Assembly: GCA_002633005.1 (NCBI GenBank)
Contig: NMRA01000303.1
Coordinates: 373,714-437,713 of the forward strand
DNA: 64,000 nucleotides
Origin: Phoronis australis
Lineage: Eukaryota > Phoronida > Phoronidae
Direction of reading: 5' to 3'
Shown: piece after piece, positions 25,914 to 36,569 of the stretch
How the letters are laid out: each line of letters opens with the position of its first letter
How positions within the stretch are numbered: position 1 is the first letter of the stretch
Translations under genes and position numbers: made by a program
Notes under the pieces: model-generated
Database searches by the model: none
The model's input: the letters and a program-made list of their open reading frames with translations, nothing else
Told to the model about the DNA's origin: nothing

Positions 25914-28900
25914 GTAACAGCTATAATAAATAATAATAATAATGATAATAATAATAATAGTAATTGATGATAATAATGATGATTTTTTTAAAACATGAGA
26001 ATAGGTATAAACACAAGTGTAGCTATTATTTGTGTCTGAATTCGCAGTAAAACAGCAAATTTGAAATAATTAAGGAAGCAAGTCCCCTCCTCATTTTCTT
26101 CCGGTCAGCTTAACTAATTTTACAATCCCAACAATATTACATATTCCTTGTAGAATGAGAAACAGTTGGCCAGTTGGAATCTTGAAGTTGGCGCGCTTTG
26201 GAGGAGGTTAAGTGGCACATCCATAGGTGGAGATTTTTGAGCTAAAATACTCAAAACCTAAATTGGTAACACTCTTTCCTTCTTGTTTCACATCAAAACA
26301 AAACATTCAAAAAGAATTAACGACGTAACCTTTTTGTGTAAAATGCAAAATTAAAGCTAACGTTTAAGACACTCATTGCACAGACGTAAAAAATCAGTGA
26401 AAATATGAACGTCACTGAAACATGGCATCATGCAGCGCAGTTAATGAGACTTGAAAAGGATTTCAATCATGGATTTAATTGCCCTACACCATTGGCTAAA
26501 TAGTACTCCGAGATCCCATGAGAGGGCGTAGTGAGGTCAGTGCGTGGTTTTCCGTCTTTACGCTTTTTTCCTTAAACAATCATGGATTTAATTAAACGTG
26601 GTTTTCAGTGACTCACGGCAATACAGCATTTTTGCTAGAGGTGCCTCTGTTGAGGTGGCTGTAACCAAAATCTAATGCGGTCAAACCCGCTTCGTTTTAC
26701 ACATTAGCAGCACTAAAATACAAAAATACAAATTTTCAAAAAATTCAAAGATATATTGAAACTGTTCCGAACGCAACAGTGGTGTCCACCCGACGTCCCT
26801 GATCTCTCCCAATTTGTGCCAATTTGTCTGATCAATCTGGAAAGTCTCGGCATTCACTTCGTGGTCTTCGACTTGGACACCCATGGGCAAAATTCGCTGT
26901 AAAGTTAGTCAGTTAGTCTTATTTACAGACATGCTTACTGAATTGCCGATTAAGGACGCTTGGCCCACAGATTTTTCGTAATATTAAGTTAAAACCTTGA
27001 TAAAAAGCCAAAATGCATTATTTTCTTTTTCAAGTGTTTGAAAGTCTCAGACTTCTTCGTACACAACATCTTGGAACTACAAAAGTGACTTGTAAGAACA
27101 CGTTAGCTTTTGATATATATGTGGCTGTATAATAATTTTAACACTATTGCCTGAAACATCTGTTCACTTTTTGTTGTCTTTATTCCATTAAACTGTGGAA
27201 ATCCATCTAACAAAAAAATCAAAGCAAAAATGTTTTTCTCTCATTGTTCTAGAATCTTTGGACGATAGGACGAGGATAAAACCTAACGATCAGTCTCGGC
27301 CATCCCCGTCCCGTGAACGCAAGCCCGACCATAACCACGGGATGTTCCCGTTTGGACCAGCTGCTGGAGACACACTTATGGGGACGACGGATGACGGCTG
27401 CCAAAAGTTTACTTTTGGCACACCAATCAAATATTTTGGCTCATCTTATACCAAAATGTGGGTTAGTGTTGCTTACGTTTTAATGTTTGCACAAAGAAAA
27501 GGTGTAATCTCCATTGTTCTTCTATGAGTCATGGGCGTCTTAAAAGAATTTGTTTCTTCATATACATGTACAGTCACAAGGCAACACAAGTGTTGTCACC
27601 ATCATGCGAGCAAATTTCCCGTGGTTGTGCGTCCTAATGAAACTAATCCATAAATGGCAAACCATGTCGTTTATTTATCCGGCTGAATGATTCAATTACG
27701 AACAAAACGCCTGGTACAATTTCATTATGTATTTTCTGATTTTCTACATGCGGTATTTCATGTCCGAGTACAATCTTTGTAGGTTTGTAACAACGGAATC
27801 GTGACGTTCGATGGCGTTGTTTGGTGGTATACGCCTCGTCCGATGAGTCACCCTGCTCAGAATAAGAGAATAATAGCAGCCTATTGGGCAGATATCGACA
27901 CTAGGTTTGGAAATGGCGAAGTTTTTTACGGAAAGAGAACAAGCGCAACGGATCTTCAACGAGGGAAAAAACTTGTAGAGAAGGCGCTTCAAGGCATTCC
28001 CAACTTTAACCCCACGATTGTGATTGTTATCACGTGGTACAGATGCACGTTCTTTGGAGCCAACTCCCAAGGCCGCCAAAAGGTACGTGGACGCATTGTG
28101 CTGAATCGAAAAGCAACACTTGAAGTCAGAGTACCCTACAAATAAATAAACCACACAGTGTTTGTTACGAAGGCAAACGATAAAAATTTCGATATTTACA
28201 AAAAGTGGCTGGTGCTTAAGTGTGGACACAAATTTCGCCTTTGTTATTTGATCCGTCATAGACACGATTGATCTTTTTCGGGCATGATTTAAGGCTTTCT
28301 GTTTTGAAACGTCTCACCAGGGTCAGAATATATTTTTTACGTCGAACATTTGGAACAATCTGATTTTGGGGAGATAATCGCCCAAAGTAATGGCACTTAA
28401 AGACTGGATATGTATATGTAAATGTATATGTAAATGTATATGTAAATGTATATGTAAATGTGTATATGTTTATGTGTATGTATTAAACGTATTTGTCTGT
28501 ATATACACCAATATACATTTTTTCAGCAAACCGACCCTTCAACATACATGTAGGTCATTTTGAATTCATGGTGAAGAGTGTTTAATCTTCTCGATTTTGA
28601 AATATACCTGATATTTCAGCTTAACACCTTCCAACTTGTAATTGTCTCGGACGGACCCAGAACTTTTGCCTTCAAGATTTACGACCGTCTCCAGTGGACC
28701 ACTGGTACGGCGAGTGGTGGAAATCCATCTACTGGTCTAGGCGGGACTGAAGCTGCGGTACGTTTTCAATACTCTTATAGCAACTGTAAATTTATGTGAT
28801 AAGCCAAGTTTCATGCTCAAACTGTTTTGATCTTGTCTTTCAAACACTTCCAAAACTGTTTAGAAGAAATGCAACCAACGAGGGACAGAACTGTTTTAGA

Positions 28901-31900
28901 CACGCATTGTGGTTAGTTCACACAACCGCAGCCACTCTCACCCCGGTTGCCGTTGCTAAGTTCCACATGCGCAAACAAATAGGTGGCTGAAATCTCTTGT
29001 GAAAGTACTAATACTACAACAGTAGAACCTTTTCAGTTGACATACAACTGATACCGAATACGTACTCAAACAATCAGAAAGGGTTCTAGGGTAAATTAAC
29101 ATTTAAATCCAGTGGCGTATCTCCGATTTCAAACCTTCAACTCTATTCATGGATTACCGGTACTAAATCATTGAGATCAACCGTTCTCCAACAGATCTCA
29201 GGTCGATTCAAAAAGCTTGGTATCGTTGCACGATCGACGATAAGAAAAACTGCCTCCCGTTCAGTAACGCTAGGACCTCTCTAAAAAGCAAGACTTCACG
29301 AGATTACGTGAGATATTGCCGTGTATTATAAATAAGAACACGTGACTTTGACTAGATTTTAGCTAGGTCCTAGCATAGGTCCTAGCGTCTACTGAACGCA
29401 CGCCACGAGATTAGTCACTGCTAAGACTCAGATGTGGCCACTGGTGATGGGAATTAGAATGCACACTTGAGACTTGGCTTGTCGGCGATTTCCGGTTTCC
29501 ATAGGTCACTTGTCATATTTTCCATTTACTTTTTGTAATTCGTTCACGCAAAATACTAATCAAATGTAAAAATTTTGCGAGACATTATTAAGGTACAGTG
29601 ATTTTGCGAGACATTGAAGGTACAGTTATTTTGCTTTATTCAGACGTATATTCCCATGAGCTAATTCACGTGCTTTAAAACCAGGTAATGCCCCGGCACA
29701 CCAGAGGGTCGGTGCCACTACCGTTTTTGGTCAAAACCGCCATCACCGTGGTGACACCGCCAGTAGTGTTTCATAGTTTTGCCCTACTCGTCACGCGTGT
29801 TCTTCTTCTCCCCACGGGATCGCCGTAAGGTAGCCAGTCTACGTTTTCGGCGATTGCACGGCGGTTGTACTGCGGAAGCACGGCGTTGATGGAGGTGCTT
29901 CTGCGGTCCTTGTACGGTGCCACAGCAGTCATAAAGGGGATCCCGGTGGGAATTGGCCCAACCCGTGGTGGCACTGCGAAAGTTTTGAACATGTTCAAAG
30001 TTTCCGCCGTGCCACCGCGAAGGTCCGCGGTTTTGACAGTTTTCCGATCAAAGGCGGACCCACTGCGGAACCATGGCTATCATGGCGGTGCCACTGCGGT
30101 TTATGCCCTACAAGCACTGCAGTGGCACCGCACCTCCGGTGTGACGGGGCTATGTGCTCCTTTCTTAGTTTGATCTCCTTAAATCATTGACTCGCACTCT
30201 AAGTCTCCCATCCTTATCAAAAATTCTCTTTCTGCTTCATTAACAATGATTGTTTGTGGGACTAAAATGAAAGACGAGCGTAACGTTGACGTGTCGGGAT
30301 TATCACATCCACCAGTGTGTGTGTGTGCCAAAGTATTGTCAATTATCTATAGCGGTTGAGAGTTTGCCTTATCATTTCAGATGGGATTTTCTAATCGTTT
30401 CGCCAGTAACCAATGGTACCAAGTTCCTGGCTATTCATTCACTCCTAATGCACTGGACATGACGAAAGTTACTAATATTCAAGGACCCTTCGTGCCCGGA
30501 TGGACAGGCTGTTGGCTGGATCAGTACAACTTGATAGGCACATTAGGTAATGTCGTCACTAAAACCGTGCGAGTTTCCTGACATTTTTTAGACATACGTA
30601 GGTTACATTGCTGGACACTTTGCATAAGGCACCTGTGGCAAGACACAAGAAAACGTCTATTTGTTATAAAACTCTGCCAATTGCTCTTAACAGAATGGAC
30701 GTTTCTATTTGCCAGGTCCTTGTGTTTCATCCTCTAAGAAGTAAATCTGTAAACACCTGCTTCGGCGTTTGAGTTTTTAAGTACCGCAAATAATACGGCA
30801 TAAAAGGTTCTGTTCTTGTCTCATCAAAATTATTCTTAGTTAAAGATAGTTTATAGGGCTCTTTACAGTGGCGGATTTAGAGGGGACAAGAGGGTCATGC
30901 GCCCCCTTAAAATTCTTCCATATTCCATTTGGCAGTTCAGGAGTGCGAATGTCTGACGGGTAAAATTCTGGTTGATATTCTGCCTTGCCCCCCTATCTCA
31001 AAATCCTGGATTCGCCCCTGCTTTATAATTGAACATTTGGATAACCCAGTAGACACATCTGTTCACTCCAGCCCACTTTTATGGCCTCAATTTTGGGACT
31101 ACTCTCCCAAGGTGGTGCTTCTCACACGGTCGCCACAAGTGTCTAGCTACCGCATTCTCGTCGCCACAGCTTTTGAGGAGAACCAGGCGAGACCCTGCTT
31201 TCTGATGGACCATAAGGTAGTCGGAATTTATTTTGCTAAAATTCCGACCTTAGTAAGGAGTCATACTAAATGTCCAGCCGCTGTTGGTTGTGTGCTCAGA
31301 TGAGTTGATTTGTTCTCGGGTTGGTACTGAACGGCCAAAATGTCTGCATGCAACTGCACCACAATGCGGATTTTAGGTCTCTTGCACGAAAGTCTTGGCG
31401 ATCAGGGGCCCGTTCCAAGAAAACTGGCATACCAAGACAAATCTTGTATTTCCGTAAATTTTAAGATAAAACTTAAACTTGACTAAAGTCCGTTTCAAAA
31501 AAGAGATCTTAACTTTGACATAAGTTTTTAAAATAAGTTTTGTCAAAGTTGTGACTAACTTACCGGATGTAGAAGTTTCAAAGTTTGGAAGTGGAGACAA
31601 ATGTTAGACTTCAGTCAAAGTGAACTTAAGTCAGTTTCTTGGAACGGGCTTGGGCTTATAAGTGAAACTTCTAGTAACTGGCTTAGTAAACGAGGAATTA
31701 TTAAAAATTTACACACACATGTTCACTTCTGTTGTAGCACCAATCATGGACTGCCTCCGAAAGCAGAGATGCTGCGTCATGCAGGGCAACCGTTACCAAC
31801 CAGCACCGATCCCCGGATGTACCAAATTCTTCCAATGGGATTACTTGAATTCCACTCCGTGGCCAACGCCACAGCCATGTGCACCGGGAACACTCTTCGA

Positions 31901-31973
31901 CGTGTTCCCTACGATTTGCACTGGTAACCACATAGGAAACGTAAACAGCAATACTTGTAGTTCAAATTTGTAA
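24425..31973 (+). CDS. secreted NIDO-domain protein, cluster gene 2
   Basis: Six coding exons: 24425-24491, 27253-27461, 27783-28082, 28620-28757, 30381-30546 and 31738-31973; intron phases 1,0,0,0,1 as in its neighbours. The product is 371 aa. Residues 1-18 ([18 protein letters not shown]) are the signal peptide. NIDO spans about residues 53-294: GMFPFG and [84 protein letters not shown] and [12 protein letters not shown]. The tail has [22 protein letters not shown] and FPTICTGN. That last segment has Gly where genes 1 and 3 have Cys, leaving seven tail cysteines. An acceptor at 24410-24411 precedes the start, implying a 5'UTR intron. It is closest to gene 3. Extracellular; substrate unknown. 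Confidence 0.93.
25016..25018. other. 3-base N gap inside a G homopolymer
   Basis: G runs flank NNN on both sides (25001-25025), followed by GGGGGGAGAGAGGGGGG. It lies in gene 2 intron 1. The proline-rich minus-strand frames crossing it are artefacts of the G run. Confidence 0.95.
25237..25340. repeat. triplicated ACCAGATGGGTAC motif
   Basis: The motif occurs at 25237-25250, 25283-25296 and 25327-25340 with 44-46 bp spacing. The middle copy lies between GTAAACATTT and AAATGTTTAC, which are inverted repeats. It is in gene 2 intron 1; function unknown. Confidence 0.8.
25415..25558. mobile_element. truncated inverted-repeat element ending GGAACGGGCCC
   Basis: The right end CGTGGAACGGGCCC and the interior CAAACTTTGAAACCTCCACA match, in reverse orientation, the complete element at 31406-31650. 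The other end is missing. It lies in gene 2 intron 1. Confidence 0.7.
25727..25962. repeat. long (AAT)n microsatellite with AATGGTAATAGCTATAAT units
   Basis: Runs of AAT/AAC are punctuated three times by ATGGTAATAG/ATGGTAACAG plus CTATAAT or TTATAGTATT, giving a compound higher-order repeat. It encodes an Asn-rich frame that is not a gene. It lies in gene 2 intron 1. Confidence 0.93.
28410..28466. repeat. 12-bp tandem repeat TATATGTAAATG
   Basis: Four and a half units of TATATGTAAATG followed by degraded TGTATATGTTTATGTG, in gene 2 intron 3. Confidence 0.92.
29257..29404. mobile_element. inverted-repeat element (MITE), copy 2
   Basis: It starts CCGTTCAGTAACGCTAGGAC and ends TAGCGTCTACTGAACGCACG, with the same interior as 19459-19607. 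It lies in gene 2 intron 4. It has some differences from the other two copies, such as TTCACGAGATT for TTCGCGAGATT. Confidence 0.85.
29687..30153. mobile_element. GC-rich non-autonomous element with ~33-bp inverted ends
   Basis: The left end ATGCCCCGGCACACCAGAGG and the reverse complement of the right end (CATAGCCCCGTCACACCGGA) match imperfectly, and both continue to GGTGCCACT. The interior is GC-rich and full of CCGCGG and CACCGC inverted motifs, contrasting with the AT-rich intron (gene 2 intron 4). Long open frames on both strands reflect base composition only. Confidence 0.7.
30866..31020. mobile_element. short hAT-like non-autonomous element, copy 2
   Basis: It begins CAGTGGCGGATTTAGAGGGG and ends TGGATTCGCCCCTG. 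The interior TTCCATTTGGCAGTT and GCGAATGTCTGACGGG match the copies at 19243 and 61495. It lies in gene 2 intron 5. Confidence 0.82.
31406..31650. mobile_element. 245-bp inverted-repeat element, complete
   Basis: The left end GGGCCCGTTCCAAGAAAACT mirrors the right end AGTTTCTTGGAACGGGCT. The interior holds repeated TTAAGAT/ACTTAAACTT blocks, themselves inverted. It lies in gene 2 intron 5, about 90 bp before exon 6. Such GGGCCCGTTCC-ended elements are common short DNA transposons; the superfamily is not determined. Confidence 0.75.
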
Positions 31974-32164
31974 TGGTGCCAACTTGCCAGAGATTGTGTC
32001 ATAAGGAGATGTCTCGTTATTTTGCTTGAATATATTTAGGTTTTAAGTACTCAAAAATTTACATGTCAGATACTTAAAGCCTATATTTATTAGTCAAGTA
32101 ATATGAGGATGTAGCAGTCATCCTAGATTCGAGTGAAAACGGTCGTAAAAACCCTAAAATTAAG

Positions 32165-32170
32165 AATAAA
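32165..32170 (+). other. candidate polyadenylation signal of gene 2
   Basis: AATAAA is 192 bases after the stop codon. No closer canonical hexamer exists, although a variant AATATA occurs near 32030. Confidence 0.45.
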
Positions 32171-33139
32171 TGAAATTCATGCAAACCTAATGTCTGTTCC
32201 ATATGACAAAGTCCAAATGTCTGACTCTGGATATTGCATCGTAAAATACACGCTTTGCAGGCATGCTCTTACTCGCTAAAGTTCAAAACAGAACTCACTG
32301 AAACTAAGATTGCACGTAAATCAAATTTAATTGTACATTCAAATGTATTTACGAGGTCAGTCAAACTGTACACTACATAATGCTTTGGAATACATTCAAC
32401 GCAAAATGAAATAGTTGTTTTGATTTCGACACTGTTTTGAAATTAAATTTATAATCCCCAACCATTCATTCATGCGGTTAGTTCCATTCGTAATTTATTA
32501 TCCACAAAATGTAAAAAGTGACACTCACTTACCAGATTGTGACTTTTTGTACACCGGGGTGAAATTTACAAGGTGTGGGAGCTGTGACGCACTGGTTAGT
32601 AAGTCAGGCTAAAGTGCCGATTTTAAGGGAAAACGTCCTTTGTACAAATCTCAAACTGTCTGTTGAGCAAATTTAGAGTCAAAGCTTTTGTTTGTCTTCA
32701 TTCGCTGTAGCAAACTTTCATAGATATATGGGAAGTATTCTGCGCTGGATTGCATAAAACTTCAAAGTTATCCGCTGGATGAGTTTGATTGTTGCATTAC
32801 GTCATGAGCATTGTACAACAATAACAACGTGGCGCGTGATATTGCGACATCATTGTTGCTTTACGACGTATAACCTTTATGCATCTGGGCCCTGGTGCAC
32901 ATCATCAAAAAGCGATGGAAAAGGAGTTCTTTTAGAAACGAGTCAGTTTTTGTAACTTAAAAATGTCAACATTGAGTTCCTGAGAAGGGGCTCAATTTTT
33001 CCCTTGTACAATGCCAGATTTCACTTCGTAGGACTACGTTGCTCTTGAGGCAGATACGTTTCATCCGTTTTTGGTCACGAATGGTAGGACAAATTCGCGA
33101 TACTCGTTTTTTAACGCTGTTATCACCGTCAAAACTGAA

Positions 33140-33690
33140 GCTTATTTGTGATAAATTTCGTGAAAAACCATTGGGAAACTATAAGATGTAAATGCAAACG
33201 TAAACCTTAAATTGCCTAAAACTCGTGGGCAGCCGATGTCACATTTACAGAAAAACACAAAATTTATCAAACATCTTGCAAATGGTTAAGAATATATAGA
33301 GCCGTGGACGCAAAAAACGATAAAATCAACACTAGGAGCGCCACAGTTGTTAGATCGTCCAAACTCAACGGCGTTTGAGTGGTACGGAATCGAAACTAAT
33401 AAACATGACCACTAGGGGGCGCAGAATATGCCAAATCCGTCCAAAATTCCAGTATGCCGTCTCCTAAATGAAAACCTGCTCACGAAAATCCATGTACGAA
33501 CTCCGAAGACACACTTTGAGGCAAACGTAAAGCTATTCCTCTTGGACCGGGACACAGAGGTTGTGAAATAGGTTTGTTATCAGCCGCTATCCTCTCTTCA
33601 TGGACAAATCTGCAGTAATGGTCCGTCAAGTTGTTTGACAGATTTAATGAGTCGAGGAATACTTCTGCTGCTGGATATAATCTCAGACAC
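33140..33690. repeat. dispersed repeat with CTCF-like core, second locus
   Basis: It shares CGTAAACCTTAAATTGCC, the core CCACTAGGGGGCGCAG at 33409-33424, AAATCCGTCCAAAATTCC, and TAATGGTCCGTCAAGTTGTT with the array at 20380-21290. At least two or three diverged units are present. Confidence 0.7.
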
Positions 33691-35043
33691 GGCACCGATT
33701 AGATTCTTTACACCCTAGAATTTTAGATCAAATTTAGGGTGCTGTATTTCGAAGAGTCTATTTTCTTTTAACTTTAGCCAAAAGTTGATTTTTTTCTTGA
33801 ATTTAGCTTTTAGTCTGCCCCCGAACGGGCTACGGATATCTGTATTCTTGGCTTTGAGTTTTAGGCAGATTTCTGGCCTTTAGCCTTAGCCTGATTTCAA
33901 AAAGCCCCCAAAAAACCCAAAAGACAACAGAAAAAGTTCCTAGATATTTGAAGTACAGGTAAAGAGTAAAGACAGTAAATTGCCCATGTCTGTAACAGAA
34001 ATCACTTTTCAATAAACTGGTACAGCCATATTGTTTACGATATACATTCGGCGGGTCCGCCAACCAGGCAGCGAGACTTCCCATTGAGTTATAAACTTCA
34101 AGTCGCAATGGAGAACCAATGAGGTTTCCAAGCTGGTCGACCCGGTTGAACCGGCTGGATTGAATCAAGTACAGCGATTGCGTTTTCAACCAAACAATAA
34201 TTAAGATCATTTTGTGATATATGTTTGAATATCAAAATAAAATGTAATTAATTCCGAATTTGTGAAAAACAACACATTTTCACATTTTGTGCTATTTATC
34301 ATATAAATTGAAAAATGAGCTTACACTATCCTGGTTCCAGAACTGATGAAACATTGGCACTTGTGAATTTTCTGGCTGAAACATTTGATGAACGTCATCA
34401 AAATTCATCTACAAATGTGATAAGATCTTTTACATTCTTCATAGTTTCAAACAGGATTGCAACCGCTGGTATTAATTGCACTGTGTACGTTTACCGCTCA
34501 CAAACGTCGGTGACGGAATTTTACCTACGCCGGTTCCCATTTTGATGGGTAGTTGCCATATCCATTGCCGATGTTCGGTGAGCTGTTGCCGGTTGCATAA
34601 AAGTTGCACGTATTATCACGTGTCACGTTACCAATGATAAAAACATGCACATGGCGTCATGCAACACTAAAATTAATGTTTTGATGTTTTATGTTACCCA
34701 GCCCGTTAACTTGAGACAGACTGTGGCTAAATTACTTTTCTGACAATAATAGGCCGTGCGCAAATCTCGTCAAAGTGTTTGCCTACATCTACTTCAGAAA
34801 CATTTTATGGTTTAAATGTCACTTCTGCATAGCTACGTTGGCAGTGGCGAAGGAATCAGTACCCGGATATAAACCAGTCTTGTACAACATTTGTTACTTG
34901 CTTGACCAGTGTAAGCAGCATGTCCTCTCACAAATCAAGAAAAGAGTCAGCTCGTTAAAGCTGCATTTTGCCTGCTTTCTTAAGGTGTCTAAAACGAAAA
35001 TCGAACCAGGCCTTTTATTCTAGTTAAATAAAGTCCCATTATA

Positions 35044-36110
35044 CGAGGGTCGTTCAATAAGTTCTCGGCCTCAGCAAGAAAACAGAGACGCAGGTTGAAT
35101 ATTTTATAACATACTTGGGAAAAAAAGGAGTGTTAAGAGATGCAAAAAAACACTCGGAACAAACTCCCCGAGTTGCTCCACAGCCAAAAAAATTGGTCAG
35201 CTTGTTTCAAGAGACGTAGAGAAAACGTTGAAGATGATCTTCGTCCAGGATGTTCCAAATCGTCGACCTCCAGTGAAAATTTGCAGGAAATTCATGCAAT
35301 GGTTATAAAAGACAGTCGATGACTGTTCAACATTAGGCAAACACTGTTTGCATCAGCAATTGGTTTGTCTCTAAAATTTAGAATGAAAATTTGGGCATGA
35401 GTAAGTTGAATGCACGATGGGTGCCAAGAATGTTAACTCAGGATCCGAAGATGAGCAGAATGCAAATTTCAATGAAACTTCTATGAAGATTCCAAGCAGA
35501 TCCAGACAAATTTAGAAGACTTGTAACCCAGGATGAGACAGGGGTCCACCACTTTGACCCGGAATCAAAACAACAACGTAAACAATTTAAGCACGTGGGT
35601 TCCCCAAGCCCGAGAAAGTTCAAGTTGGGTGCCTCTGCGAGCAAAGTTATGACCTCTGTGTGCGAATTACATCACATTTGGAAAAACTTGAAAAAGCAAT
35701 CAAGAAGAGACGCGGGAAGTTTGGGGCTGGAGTGCTGCAGCATCAAGCCAGCGCATCTACCCAAATTGCTCAAGTTGCAGTGTCTGAAGCAAGTAGATTT
35801 GGATAGTGAAATCCGTCCGCACCCCGCCTATTCTCCAGACCTGGCCCCGTCTGATTTTTATTTGTTTCCACATTTCAAGGCCTAAGTGCGTGGTCGCCAG
35901 TTTGTGAGCGATGATGACGTCATGAGAACAGTGGAGGAGCATTTTGAGGGGCTCGACAAAAGCTTCCTTTACAAAGGCATTGCAAAACTGGAGCACAGAT
36001 GGATGAAATGCATTAATGTAACGGGAGATTATATTGAAAAATAAAAGTCAAAATTAGTTGCTATCGCGTTGTTTTCTGGGTGAGGCCGAGAACTTATTGA
36101 ACGACTCTCG
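35044..36110 (+). mobile_element. mariner DNA transposon, full length, inactive
   Basis: A 1067-bp element flanked by TA on both sides (35042-35043 and 36111-36112). The terminal inverted repeats, CGAGGGTCGTTCAATAAGTT at the left and its near-exact mirror at the right, match over 30 bp with one mismatch. The interior holds plus-strand transposase remnants. Length, TA duplication and protein motifs all fit the mariner group of Tc1/mariner. Confidence 0.95.
35140..36044 (+). pseudogene. mariner transposase pseudogene
   Basis: Recognisable blocks in order: a VEDDLRPG-like N-terminal linker near 35228-35250, ARWVPRMLTQDP near 35411-35450, VTQDETGVHHFDPESKQQ (35524-35577) with the first catalytic Asp, a PSPRKFK and KVMTS block (35597-35655), and HPAYSPDLAPSDFYLFP (35820-35871), the conserved third-Asp region. 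The frame ends in GDYIEK at 36044. Several frameshifts and internal stops, including the tga near 35320 and the taa at 35883, mean it cannot make transposase. Confidence 0.9.
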
Positions 36111-36569
36111 TATAACATGTGTACAAGCCCTTTGAATGTATACGTGCGTCATTTTTGAATTCTCAGTTGTAAGGTTGGCCAACCCTCATAAAGTCTTAGT
36201 CACTGATGAATTCGATGTTCTTATTTTTAACGGAAATGGATCCCTGTCACGGTGTAAAGGCGATTTTGTGAAAGGAAAAAACCCAATTTGTGTCCCATTT
36301 TAGCCAGGTGAACAAGACGATTCACATTTATAGGCAGCTTTGACTGTTTTCTTTAGGACTGCAGCAAAGTTTCAGCATGGGGAAGGGGAGCGGTAAAATA
36401 TTTTGTTTTTAATGCGTGGTTTTCAAATTCGAAGTCTATATTGACAAAATGGGCAGTCAGAGCAATGCAGCTATCAGTAGGAATTGATCTTCATTCCAAA
36501 ACCAGTGGTTAATGACATGTTGTCCGAACATTCAAGAAGTCCATTTAACTGCAATAGTCTCCTGACGCT

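Noticed and set aside
29771-30173. 75- and 102-aa frames in gene 2 intron 4
   Set aside because: Overlapping open frames on opposite strands caused by the GC-rich inverted-repeat element.
31601-31973. 108- and 103-aa frames starting upstream of gene 2 exon 6
   Set aside because: The start codons lie in the intron; the TTGTAG acceptor at 31737 and homology with genes 1 and 3 define the real exon start at 31738.
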